This document shows, one piece after another, positions 1 to 7,510 of a DNA stretch of 32,127 nt (position 1 is the stretch's first letter; every line of letters begins with the position of its first letter). The notes beneath the pieces were generated by a model. The model did no database searches and was not told where the DNA came from. It saw nothing but the letters and a program-made list of their open reading frames with translations. Origin of the DNA: Bacteroidota bacterium (GTDB lineage: Bacteria; Bacteroidota; Bacteroidia; Sphingobacteriales; Sphingobacteriaceae); the NCBI GenBank assembly GCA_013287375.1, contig JABDDX010000022.1, forward strand, positions 1-32,127, written 5' to 3'. The translations under genes and the position numbers were made by a program.

Positions 1-269
1 ACGGCTTACCTGAAAAAGCCCGCGAGATAATGGATAGCCTTAAGACAGATTTCAACCTGCAATATGAGGAGAAAGATGCTATCGGCAAACGTTACCGCCG
101 TCAGGATGCTATCGGTACACCTTTCTGTATCACGGTAGATCATCAAACTTTAGAAGATAATACAGTTACTATCCGCTACCGCGATAAAATGGACCAGGAA
201 CGCGTTGCTGCTGATGACTTGAGAAAAATCATCGGCGATATGGTGAGCTGGAGAAACCTTTTGGGATAA
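1..269 (+). CDS. glyQS: Glycyl-tRNA synthetase, C-terminal fragment (5' end outside window)
   Basis: This is the last ~89 residues of a class II glycine-tRNA ligase, which charges tRNA-Gly in the cytoplasm. The open frame runs in from the left window edge (first full codon at base 3) and stops with TAA at 267-269. The visible part is the anticodon-binding domain: it has the [12 protein letters not shown] strand, the NTVTIRYRD strand with its charged turn, and the usual C-terminal tail ending SWRNLLG. This is the single-chain dimeric type rather than the GlyQ/GlyS tetrameric type. A perfect palindromic terminator begins 14 bases after the stop. The catalytic domain is not in the window, so nothing can be said about its motifs. 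Identification rests on family memory of this conserved C-terminus and is fairly secure. Confidence 0.88.
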   Translation, partial: GLPEKAREIMDSLKTDFNLQYEEKDAIGKRYRRQDAIGTPFCITVDHQTLEDNTVTIRYRDKMDQERVAADDLRKIIGDMVSWRNLLG

Positions 270-282
270 AACCTAAGATATT

Positions 283-320
283 AAACAGAAAAGGAGGCTA
301 ATTAGCCTCCTTTTCTGTTT
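283..320. terminator. Perfect 38-bp palindromic terminator between convergent genes
   Basis: Bases 283-320 form a perfect palindrome whose arms each start with AAACAGAAAAGGAGGCT. It ends in a T-rich run on both strands. It lies between the stop of the glycyl-tRNA synthetase gene (269) and the stop of the convergent M16 peptidase gene (337), so it most likely terminates transcription in both directions. Confidence 0.85.
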
Positions 321-336
321 ATGGCTATTAAGCTTT

Positions 337-1671
337 TTAATTATTCACCGGGTTATCGCCAGTATGCAGTGTTCCGTTTTTATATAATGTCGGATCAACT
401 TTTTTGGTATCGCCCTGATAAACCCAAATTATATTGCCAATGTATTTTACAAAAGCATTATTGATGTCAGCGAGGGTAACTTTTTTAACATTATCAATTA
501 ACGTTAATGATTTTCTCCAATCGTTATGCAATACCTCGTTGGATACAATTGATGATGCCTGCGCGGAGTTGGTTTCGTTTTTATAGTAGAAACCGGTAAG
601 GTAGGTTACCTTCATATCAGCCAGTTCGGCTGGTGTAAAGCCATTGTGTTTGGTGCTGTCAACAAGTTTATCAAATACAGCTATGTATTTATTAGGCTGT
701 GTGGTTGATACCGAGAACTTAGCTACAGATATGGAACCTGAGCTAAACCATGCCTGTGGTGCGTATGATAATCCGTTATTGGTACGAACATCAAGGAAAT
801 GCCTGTCGGCAAAAATGCGCATCGCTATTTGGAAAGCGTAATAATCAGGCGCGCTTACCTGCGGGCCGCTGGTTACTCCCTCAACATAATTCGTTGCCAA
901 TTCTTTCGATTCCTCATTAAATGAGTTATTGTAAGCCCTGAAGAAAGATTCCTTCATCGCGTAAGGCGCACCTTTTTTAATGGTAGACAATAAACCTTTA
1001 ACCTTACTTTCAATATCAGCCTGACTTATATCGCCCACAATAACAATAAACATGCGCGACTTGGTTAAAACAGAATTGTAATAGGTTTTAGTTTCAGCGG
1101 CAGTTAAGCTATTAATGATTTCGGGAGTTCCTTGTGGTTCTTTGGCGTAATCTCTACCTGCAAAAGCTATCTGATTGGCCATTTTATCAATAGATGCATC
1201 CGGTTGCGATTCATTTGCACGCAGGGCGTTTATCGCATCCTGTTTAATACGTGTGAATTCCGTTGTATCAAACTTTGGTTCAGTTATAGCCTCAGTATAA
1301 AGTGGCCAAACGGTATCAAAGTCAGGTTTTACACAGCTCATCGCAATAACTGCGTAATCTTTACCTGCATAACCATTTACAGATGCGCTAACTTTATCTA
1401 ATGCATCTTTAAAACTGTTTTTATCATGTTTGGCGGTACCGCATTCTGTTAAAGCACGCATTGCCATGGCCTCAATACCCATTTTACTAGCCGGGTAAGT
1501 ATCAACGCCGCCCTTTATTACAGTTTGTATCTCAATAATATCGTTACCGCTTGGCTGCACAATAACCTTTACGCCATCAACTATGGTTTCATAGGCTTTA
1601 GTTTGGGCCATTGCCGGTTTTATGCTTCCTATTGCTGATGCGATCAGCAGGGTGTATATGTATTTCTTCAT
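337..1671 (-). CDS. M16 family peptidase-like protein lacking the zinc motif (non-catalytic partner)
   Basis: A 444-residue secreted M16 (pitrilysin/insulinase-type) protein. An N-terminal signal peptide (residues 1 to about 22, ending AMA before QTK) predicts export to the periplasm. The N-terminal half keeps the family fold pattern, but the helix that should carry HxxEH reads MGIEAMAMRALTE, so neither zinc-binding histidine is present. The C-terminal half has the usual inactive-domain sequence with LDVRTNNGLSYAP. It follows the catalytic M16 gene by 17 bases on the same strand, so the two are almost certainly co-transcribed. In such gene pairs the active and inactive subunits typically form a heterodimer that degrades peptides. 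The partner assignment is inference from family knowledge and spacing; the missing motif is seen directly. Confidence 0.85.
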   Translation of the reverse strand: MKKYIYTLLIASAIGSIKPAMAQTKAYETIVDGVKVIVQPSGNDIIEIQTVIKGGVDTYPASKMGIEAMAMRALTECGTAKHDKNSFKDALDKVSASVNGYAGKDYAVIAMSCVKPDFDTVWPLYTEAITEPKFDTTEFTRIKQDAINALRANESQPDASIDKMANQIAFAGRDYAKEPQGTPEIINSLTAAETKTYYNSVLTKSRMFIVIVGDISQADIESKVKGLLSTIKKGAPYAMKESFFRAYNNSFNEESKELATNYVEGVTSGPQVSAPDYYAFQIAMRIFADRHFLDVRTNNGLSYAPQAWFSSGSISVAKFSVSTTQPNKYIAVFDKLVDSTKHNGFTPAELADMKVTYLTGFYYKNETNSAQASSIVSNEVLHNDWRKSLTLIDNVKKVTLADINNAFVKYIGNIIWVYQGDTKKVDPTLYKNGTLHTGDNPVNN

Positions 1672-1688
1672 GTGTGATAAAGTTTAAA

Positions 1689-3068
1689 TTATTGTGCCGC
1701 AAAAAATGAAGCAGCGTTAACTGTTTTATTTAATTCGGGATTTATAATGATACCGCCAATAAATGGTTTAGCTACAACATAGGTATCCAAATATCTTTTG
1801 ATGTCTTCGCGCGTTACTTTCTGGTAATCGTCGGTATTATCAGTATAATAATTTAACGATGTACTTGCCCATGAATAGCTTAACTGACTTGGTAATGAGG
1901 ATGGTTTTTCCTTAGCGTACTCATCATTACGCAGTAATATCGCCTTGGCATCTTTTAACTGTTCATCAGTATAATAATCTGCCTGGCTCCACATGTTTAT
2001 TTGCTTGTTTAGCTCGTAATAGCATTCCTTAACCTTGTTTGGATTTGGTACAACGCTTACTGTAATAGGGCCAACGTATCTACTGGTTGAATAATCAAGG
2101 CTTACGCTGCTTGCCAAACCTTTATCAACTAAAGCTTGCTGTAATTTTGATGAATTTAAACCTACAATAGTTGAGAATACATCTGCAGCAATAGTTGATG
2201 CTGAATCAGTTTCGTAAGACGGGCCTTGCCATACGTACATAACAAATGGCACTTGGGCTAAGCTTGATTCTTTTACAAACAAGTCTGTTTTTACGATTGG
2301 TTTAAATTTCGGTATCGGGAATTTTGTTATTGGGTCGAAGCCACTGCTTTCCCAATCGCCAAATATTTTATCTGCCATTGCAAAAGCTTGTTCGTGCTTA
2401 ACATCGCCACAAATAGTAAGTAAGCTATTGTTAGGGAAATAGTATTTATTTTTTATCACCATCATCTTTTCTGGTGTAGCAGTATTGATAATCTCGTGGA
2501 TACCAATTGGGTTTTTACGGGTATATAAATCGCCCCAAACCTTTTTATTAACCGCTATATATAACTGTGCAAACGGATTGCTTTCCATACGCTGAAACTC
2601 GCCATCAACCACTACTCTTTCTTTCTTCATGTCCTCAACACGATATATTGGAAAACGGATGGCAGCATTCAGGAATTTTAAGCCTTGATAAAGGCTGTCG
2701 GTATCAAACGTGAAAAAATAATTAACACGTTCATTTCCGGTAGTACCGTTCCATATAGCGCCTAACTCCTGCGTACGTTTTAAAAACTGCGCCTGGGTAG
2801 GGTAATCCTTATTCGCTTTAAAAAACATATGCTCAAATAGGTGCGAAAGTCCGTTATATACCGAATCTTCGGTAAACGATCCGTTCTTCACCGCTATTTC
2901 TACAGTTGCCAGGGGCACTTTGCTGTTTTCTATTACAACTACCTGTAAGCCGTTTGGCAGCTTCTTGTAGTAATAACCGGCAGGCAGCCGCAACTGGGCA
3001 AATGAACCGGCCGCAATAAACAGCAAAGCCATACTTAAAGTAATGCTTTTAATAAGTTTTGAGGTCAT
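1689..3068 (-). CDS. Secreted M16 family zinc peptidase (catalytic subunit)
   Basis: A 459-residue M16 metallopeptidase with a signal peptide (residues 1 to about 24, ending SFA before QLRLP). The inverted zinc motif HLFEH lies at residues 76-80. The third ligand, E157 in VVDGEF, sits at the spacing expected for HxxEH-x76-E. E150, seven residues before it, matches the second conserved glutamate. The C-terminal half is the inactive homologous domain usual in the family. It is the first gene of a two-gene unit with the motif-less M16 protein 17 bases downstream. It should act in the periplasm or be anchored there, cutting peptides; the substrate cannot be told from sequence. The upstream gap carries a TATATTTA element, but I could not pair it with a -33 element. 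Confidence 0.9.
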   Translation of the reverse strand: MTSKLIKSITLSMALLFIAAGSFAQLRLPAGYYYKKLPNGLQVVVIENSKVPLATVEIAVKNGSFTEDSVYNGLSHLFEHMFFKANKDYPTQAQFLKRTQELGAIWNGTTGNERVNYFFTFDTDSLYQGLKFLNAAIRFPIYRVEDMKKERVVVDGEFQRMESNPFAQLYIAVNKKVWGDLYTRKNPIGIHEIINTATPEKMMVIKNKYYFPNNSLLTICGDVKHEQAFAMADKIFGDWESSGFDPITKFPIPKFKPIVKTDLFVKESSLAQVPFVMYVWQGPSYETDSASTIAADVFSTIVGLNSSKLQQALVDKGLASSVSLDYSTSRYVGPITVSVVPNPNKVKECYYELNKQINMWSQADYYTDEQLKDAKAILLRNDEYAKEKPSSLPSQLSYSWASTSLNYYTDNTDDYQKVTREDIKRYLDTYVVAKPFIGGIIINPELNKTVNAASFFAAQ

Positions 3069-3180
3069 AAAAATTAAGATTTAGTTTAGTTTGATAAATA
3101 TATCAGTAATTATTAAAATGAAGATGGAATTAACATTTTTTAAGACTCCAGATAAGCCAATTTGTTACAATTACTGTAAA

Positions 3181-3216
3181 ATAAAAAGGGCAACCGTAAT
3201 TAAACGATCGCCCTTT
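3181..3216 (-). terminator. Intrinsic terminator downstream of osmC
   Basis: Read on the minus strand, GGGCGATCG pairs with CGGTTGCCC (9 pairs, two of them G-U) around an 8-base loop and is followed by TTTTTATTTT. AAA/TTT pairs extend the stem. It lies 18 bases after the osmC stop and before the M16 gene pair begins. Confidence 0.7.
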
Positions 3217-3234
3217 CTGTAAAATTTGATATTG

Positions 3235-3654
3235 TTATTTATATTGAATATCCAAAGTAATTGGCACATTTAGAGCTTTTGATATAATGCAATTAGCTTT
3301 AGCACCTTCGGCAATTTCTTTAAACTTATCTTCAGATACACCGTCGATAGCAGAACCTACTAATGACAAATGGATACCGGTGATACTTAATGCCTGCATA
3401 TCCAAATCTAAAACTGCTTCGGTATTTAAATCGCCTGGAGTAAAACCAGCCTGGGTTAAAGCCGCACCAACTGCCATGGTAAAGCAACCTGCATGCGCTG
3501 CAGCAATCAGTTCTTCAGGATTGGTACCTATACCATCTGCGAAACGGGTTTTAAATGAATACTGGGTATTATTAAGAATGGTGCTTTGGGTAGTTATTTC
3601 GCCTTTACCATCCATTAAATTTCCATTCCAATGTGCTTTTGCTGTGCGTTTCAT
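3235..3654 (-). CDS. osmC: OsmC family peroxiredoxin
   Basis: A 139-residue cytoplasmic OsmC/Ohr-family thiol peroxidase, which reduces organic hydroperoxides with a reactive cysteine pair. The two family cysteines are present: C57 in HAGCFTMA and C122 in KANCIISKAL. The activating arginine (R37 in KTRFADG) and glutamate (E47 or E48 in NPEELIAAAHA) are also present. The length and the start MKRTAKAHW match the OsmC branch closely. It lies 83 bases downstream of the NamA-type old yellow enzyme on the same strand, so it may be co-transcribed with it or have its own promoter in that gap. A terminator follows the stop. The neighbourhood fits a peroxide or electrophile defence role. OsmC rather than Ohr is my best reading of the motif spacing. 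Confidence 0.9.
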   Translation of the reverse strand: MKRTAKAHWNGNLMDGKGEITTQSTILNNTQYSFKTRFADGIGTNPEELIAAAHAGCFTMAVGAALTQAGFTPGDLNTEAVLDLDMQALSITGIHLSLVGSAIDGVSEDKFKEIAEGAKANCIISKALNVPITLDIQYK

Positions 3655-3737
3655 AGTAGTGTTTTTTTAGTTTTTGTTGATGTAAAATTACGGTTTTGTT
3701 TGATAGTTGTATATCGATAATATCTATGTGATATAGC

Positions 3738-4811
3738 CTATTTATGCCATTTGGCACGCTCATATTGTACCGGCCATTTAACCTCGTGGTTAAGCTCATG
3801 TGCCGCACGTAACGGAAAATATGGATCTCGCAGGAACTCTCTGGCAATAATTATCATATCGGCGTGACCATTCCGGATGATGCTATCGGCCTGTAGTGGT
3901 TCGGTTATCATACCTACCGCACCCGTTAATATATCGGCTTCTTTGCGCACCTGTTCTGAAAACGGTACCTGATAACCCGGCCCAACTGGGATTTTAGCGG
4001 TTGCTACGTTTCCACCTGTTGAACAATCAATCAAATCAACGCCTTTAGTTTTTAAAACTTTGGCCAATGCAGCAGAATCATCACCGGTCCAACCGCCTTC
4101 TGTCCAGTCGGTTGCGGAGATTCTTACAAACAATGGCAGATCTTCGGGCCAAACCTCCTGAACTGACGCGATAACCTCCAACAAAAGCCTGATACGGTTT
4201 TCAAATGAGCCACCATACTCATCCGTACGTTGGTTGCTTAACGGCGAAAGAAATTCATGTAATAAATAGCCATGCGCGCCATGCAATTCTATCACTTTAA
4301 AACCCGCTTTAATTGCCCTTGCAGCTGCGGCTTTAAAATCGGCTTTCACTTTTTTAATGCCTGCTTTATCCAGTTCTAACGGGGCGTCTTCGCTATCTGT
4401 AAATGCAATAGCACTTGGGCCTACTGATTCCCATCCGCCGGGCTGGTCGGTTTTTATTTGCTTGCCACCAATCCAAGGGGCCTGGTGACTGGCTTTACGG
4501 CCAGCGTGCGCTAATTGCGTCCCGGCTATAGCACCATGGGCATGTATAAAATCCGTAATCTGCTTTAGCTTTTCAATATGCTCGTCTTTGTAAATTCCTA
4601 AATCCGAAGCTGTAATACGACCCTCCGGGGATACAGCGGTAGCTTCGGTAATGATTAATCCGGCACCACCAACCGCCCTACTGCCCAGGTGAACCAAGTG
4701 CCAATCGTTAGCAAAACCATCTTCGCTGGAGTATTCACACATCGGCGATACGACAATACGATTTTTAAATTCGATGCTTTTTATTTTTAAAGGGGAAAAC
4801 AAATGTGCCAT
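3738..4811 (-). CDS. namA: NADPH dehydrogenase, YqjM/NamA-type old yellow enzyme
   Basis: An FMN-dependent ene-reductase of 357 residues, using NADPH to reduce the C=C bond of alpha,beta-unsaturated carbonyls and other electrophiles. It is of the thermophilic-like YqjM class: C25 and Y27 in SPMCEYS are the redox-sensing cysteine and active-site tyrosine. H177 and H180 in HGAHGYLLHEF bind the substrate carbonyl, and the C-terminal PVQYER arginine reaches into the neighbouring subunit in this class. I place the start at 4811 (MAHLF) rather than the in-frame ATG at 4844, because family members begin at this residue and the extra 11 residues are hydrophobic and unlike the family. It is divergent from a dienelactone hydrolase, with a palindrome in the shared 131-bp gap, and upstream of osmC. 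Confidence 0.92.
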   Translation of the reverse strand: MAHLFSPLKIKSIEFKNRIVVSPMCEYSSEDGFANDWHLVHLGSRAVGGAGLIITEATAVSPEGRITASDLGIYKDEHIEKLKQITDFIHAHGAIAGTQLAHAGRKASHQAPWIGGKQIKTDQPGGWESVGPSAIAFTDSEDAPLELDKAGIKKVKADFKAAAARAIKAGFKVIELHGAHGYLLHEFLSPLSNQRTDEYGGSFENRIRLLLEVIASVQEVWPEDLPLFVRISATDWTEGGWTGDDSAALAKVLKTKGVDLIDCSTGGNVATAKIPVGPGYQVPFSEQVRKEADILTGAVGMITEPLQADSIIRNGHADMIIIAREFLRDPYFPLRAAHELNHEVKWPVQYERAKWHK

Positions 4812-4862
4812 ATATTCTTTTTGTACAAATATGAAGAGTAACATCTACTGCAATCTCATCGC

Positions 4863-4884
4863 TTTGTAAATTGTATTTTACAAA
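4863..4884. promoter_or_regulatory. Perfect inverted repeat in the divergent namA / hydrolase promoter region
   Basis: TTTGTAAA (4863-4870) and TTTACAAA (4877-4884) form an 8-bp perfect inverted repeat with a 6-base spacer. It sits between the divergent genes starting at 4811 and 4943. The symmetry and position fit a dimeric repressor or activator site controlling one or both genes. No regulator gene lies directly beside it. Confidence 0.45.
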
Positions 4885-4914
4885 ACCCCGCCCGATGATA
4901 AATGCATAAACCCA

Positions 4915-4922
4915 TATATTTG
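4915..4922 (+). promoter_or_regulatory. Bacteroidota -7 promoter element for the dienelactone hydrolase
   Basis: TATATTTG matches the Bacteroidota -7 consensus TAnnTTTG exactly and ends 20 bases before the ATG at 4943, giving a predicted leader of about 15 bases. I could not find a convincing TTG -33 element at the expected distance, so the call rests on the -7 match and position. Confidence 0.5.
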
Positions 4923-4942
4923 TTTCATACAGACACTACAAT

Positions 4943-5650
4943 ATGACAAACGAAAAGAACTATGTTGACCTGGCTATAAGTGATGGCTCGGAAATGGCAG
5001 CCTACATTGCACTACCCGAGAACTTGCAAGCCGGTACACCAGCTATTATTTTAATACAGGAAGCTTTTGGTGTAAACCATCATATACGTAACGTGGCCAA
5101 TCATTTTGCTAAAGATGGTTACGTGGTGATAGCCCCGGAGATATTCCATCGCAGCGCCCCAAAATATTTTGAAGGCCCATATGATAACTTTCAGGCGGTT
5201 ATGCCCCACTACGCTGCAATAACTAACGAAGGCCTGGAGGCTGATCTTAAAGCCTGCTACGAATGGCTAACTAAACAAGGTAATGTTGATACTGACAGGG
5301 TATTTAGCATTGGTTATTGTTTAGGTGGCAGGGTATCATTTTTAGCTAATGCAGTATTGCCATTAAAAGCAGCTGTATCTTATTACGGCGGCGGTATTGA
5401 GCAGATTGCCGACAAAGCAAAAGATTTGCACGGCAGGCATTTATTCTTCTGGGGTGGAAAGGATACCCACATTCCGGATGAAACCGTAAACAAAACTTTA
5501 AAAGCTTTGGATGAAGCCGGTAAGGATTACATCAACGTAAAAATATCATTTGTAGGCCATGCATTCAGTTGCGACGAAAGGCCTTCATACAATGAAATGG
5601 CATCTAAAGATGCCTTGGCACTTACTTTAGCTTTTATGAAAAACAGCTAA
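4943..5650 (+). CDS. Dienelactone hydrolase family protein
   Basis: A 235-residue alpha/beta hydrolase of the dienelactone hydrolase family, predicted cytoplasmic (no signal peptide). The triad is complete: C126 in the nucleophile elbow GYCLGG, D174 in GGKDTHIP, and H206 in VGHAFSC. E40 in IQEAFG corresponds to the glutamate that holds the cysteine in dienelactone hydrolase. Family members hydrolyse dienelactones or other small esters and lactones; the true substrate here is unknown, and no aromatic ring-cleavage genes are nearby. It is divergent from the NamA-type reductase across a 131-bp region holding a palindrome, which suggests related regulation. Confidence 0.88.
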   Translation: MTNEKNYVDLAISDGSEMAAYIALPENLQAGTPAIILIQEAFGVNHHIRNVANHFAKDGYVVIAPEIFHRSAPKYFEGPYDNFQAVMPHYAAITNEGLEADLKACYEWLTKQGNVDTDRVFSIGYCLGGRVSFLANAVLPLKAAVSYYGGGIEQIADKAKDLHGRHLFFWGGKDTHIPDETVNKTLKALDEAGKDYINVKISFVGHAFSCDERPSYNEMASKDALALTLAFMKNS

Positions 5651-5656
5651 GGGATG

Positions 5657-5722
5657 GAATCAAGATGTAAGAGTCATGGATCAAGATAGGTGTATTAATC
5701 CTCATATCTTGGTTCTTGATTC
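5657..5722. repeat. Degenerate TCAAGAT-unit inverted repeat
   Basis: GAATCAAGA (5657-5665) is exactly complementary to TCTTGATTC (5714-5722). An inner GATCAAGATAGG faces an imperfect TATCTTGG, so the segment could fold into an interrupted hairpin. Its composition resembles degenerate intergenic TCAAGA repeats that I recall from related genomes; that is memory rather than a search. Confidence 0.4.
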
Positions 5723-5738
5723 TAAACTTCTATATTTA
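5709..5738 (+). promoter_or_regulatory. Probable promoter of the antiporter gene
   Basis: TTG at 5709-5711 and TATATTTA at 5731-5738 are separated by 19 bases, the Bacteroidota -33/-7 arrangement, with 7 of 8 matches to TAnnTTTG. The ATG follows at 5759. The -33 part overlaps the right arm of the upstream inverted repeat. Confidence 0.4.
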
Positions 5739-5758
5739 CTAATAACAATAAGCTGAAT

Positions 5759-6967
5759 ATGACATCGTACACCACCTTAATCATATTAAGCGGACTGGTA
5801 ATATTTTCTTATCTGTTTGATCTGATTAGCGGGAAAACAAAAATCCCCTCAGTTATTTTATTAATGTGCCTGGGCATTGGCATTAAACAGATACTGGATT
5901 ATTTCAGCTTTACTGCACTAAATTTCACCAATATTTTACCCACACTGGGTACGCTCGGGCTTGTGCTTATCGTTTTTGAAGGGGCGCTTGAGTTGAGGTA
6001 TAGTAAGGATAAAAATAGCATTATTAAGAAGTCGTTTTTTTCGGCATTAATTATTTTACTGGTTACCTCGCTGGTTGTCACCTTAATTATTCAATATATC
6101 AGCGGCCAGGATTTTTATCGTTGCTTTATAAACTCAATCCCATTTTGTGTAATCAGCTCGGCGGTAGCCATACCGGCGGCGGCCAACATGAGTAAGGAGA
6201 AAAAAGAGTTTATTGTTTATGAATCGTCTTTTTCCGACATCCTCACCGTTGTGTTATTCAACTTTATGGTGAATAACCGGCAAATTAGCTTTTCATCATT
6301 CACTAAACTGGGCGCTGAATTAGGTGTAATTTCCGTGGTAGTGATTTGCTCTTGTTTGCTACTGCTTTACCTCATCGGCAGGTTAACACACCATGTAAAA
6401 TCGTTTCTTGTAATATCCATATTGATATTGGTTTATTCAATCGGGCAGATGTTCCACTTGTCATCACTTATCATAGTTTTGGCGTTGGGCTTATTCCTGA
6501 ATAACGCCAGCCAAATCAAACTTCCAATCTTCAGAAAATACTTTATCTACCCCAAATTAAGATATGATATTAAGCAGCTATTTCAATTATCAGCAGAAAG
6601 CGCGTTTTTAATGCGGACGTTCTTCTTCATCATGTTTGGCTATACGATGGATATTTATCAGCTGCAAAACTGGTCGGTTTTACTTTCCGGCACAGCGATG
6701 TTAGTTGGGATATATTTGGTGAGGTTTCTTTACATCAAACTGGTATCAAAAACCGACTTGATGCCCGAGCTGGTATTGATACCACGTGGGTTAATAAGTG
6801 TGTTGTTGTTTTATAGCCTCCCGGCTGAACTGAAAATTAAAGGAATTGAAACAGGTTTGCTTTTTGTGGTGATATTAGGCACCAGCTTAATACTGAGTCT
6901 AGGTTTACTGATTACCAAACGACAAGGGTTAAGCACCCAGCAGGGTGACACTGATTTTGAAAGCTAG
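5759..6967 (+). CDS. Cation:proton antiporter, CPA-type (Na+/H+ exchanger family)
   Basis: A 402-residue integral membrane protein with about 11-12 hydrophobic helices spread over its whole length and a short charged C-terminal tail. Motifs typical of monovalent cation/proton antiporters are present: FEGALEL near residue 75, VISSAVAIPAA near 130-140, and ESSFSDILTVV near 155. In most relatives the last motif reads E-S-x-x-N-D; here the asparagine position is serine while the aspartate is kept. The likely role is exchange of Na+ or K+ for H+ across the inner membrane for pH or salt balance. It appears to be a single-gene unit with its own promoter. The exact subfamily and ion cannot be judged from sequence alone. 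Confidence 0.8.
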   Translation: MTSYTTLIILSGLVIFSYLFDLISGKTKIPSVILLMCLGIGIKQILDYFSFTALNFTNILPTLGTLGLVLIVFEGALELRYSKDKNSIIKKSFFSALIILLVTSLVVTLIIQYISGQDFYRCFINSIPFCVISSAVAIPAAANMSKEKKEFIVYESSFSDILTVVLFNFMVNNRQISFSSFTKLGAELGVISVVVICSCLLLLYLIGRLTHHVKSFLVISILILVYSIGQMFHLSSLIIVLALGLFLNNASQIKLPIFRKYFIYPKLRYDIKQLFQLSAESAFLMRTFFFIMFGYTMDIYQLQNWSVLLSGTAMLVGIYLVRFLYIKLVSKTDLMPELVLIPRGLISVLLFYSLPAELKIKGIETGLLFVVILGTSLILSLGLLITKRQGLSTQQGDTDFES

Positions 6968-6997
6968 TTTGACTTTCAAAATCAAGTTAAGATAATG

Positions 6998-7363
6998 TTA
7001 TTCACTCTTATCTTCCCGCTTAACCAATAGCAGATCATCGCCGTCCAACGGTAAGTAAGCATATTCATAGCAAAAATGGTATCGTTTATCATTTTTAGTT
7101 TGGTAGATGCTGGTGAAATAATCAAAATCGAATCCTTTAACCAGCATTTTCTCGCGCGTAGTTCTTGTTTTGCCGGATGGATTAAGCTCTTCCATAATCC
7201 GGCGGTTACGGCGTAATATGTTGTTAATATTGCGGATTAAATTATAACTGCTGCTATTGAGCTGGTTATTATAATTATTGCGGCACATATCGTTACAAAA
7301 CTTCTTATCTGCCCGGCCGTGTATTACTTCGCCGCAATCCAAACAGTGTTTTTCGGTATTCAT
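6998..7363 (-). CDS. Small zinc-ribbon protein, function unknown
   Basis: A 121-residue protein with an N-terminal zinc ribbon, C7-x2-C10 and C23-x3-C27 in a CLDCG...KKFCNDMC context. The ribbon is followed by a basic, asparagine-rich helix (residues about 30-60) and a C-terminal domain of about 55 residues with many aromatic residues (FDFDYF, HFCYEYAYLPL). No signal peptide or membrane helix is visible. I recall proteins of this layout as conserved hypotheticals in Sphingobacteriaceae, but no function is known to me. The ribbon plus basic helix would suit nucleic acid or protein binding; that is inference. The gene is divergent from ssb, and the shared gap holds a LacI-type operator-like palindrome. 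Confidence 0.7.
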   Translation of the reverse strand: MNTEKHCLDCGEVIHGRADKKFCNDMCRNNYNNQLNSSSYNLIRNINNILRRNRRIMEELNPSGKTRTTREKMLVKGFDFDYFTSIYQTKNDKRYHFCYEYAYLPLDGDDLLLVKREDKSE

Positions 7364-7393
7364 AATGCTAATATAGGCAAATCATTATCCGTT

Positions 7394-7407
7394 TGCAAAC
7401 GCTTGCA
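7394..7407. promoter_or_regulatory. LacI/GalR-type operator-like palindrome
   Basis: TGCAAACGCTTGCA matches the LacI/GalR-family operator pattern TGnAAnCGnTTnCA at every fixed position. It overlaps a perfect 12-bp palindrome CGTTTGCAAACG at 7390-7401. It lies between the divergent zinc-ribbon gene (start 7363) and ssb (start 7511). No LacI-family gene is in this window. Confidence 0.45.
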
Positions 7408-7510
7408 AATGGGAATTGTCGACTATAAGCATTTAGTAACCGATTAATTTTCATCGCCACCCTCACCTTTGTATCAAGCAATAACAAACGATAAAATAAA
7501 AATTAGCAAT

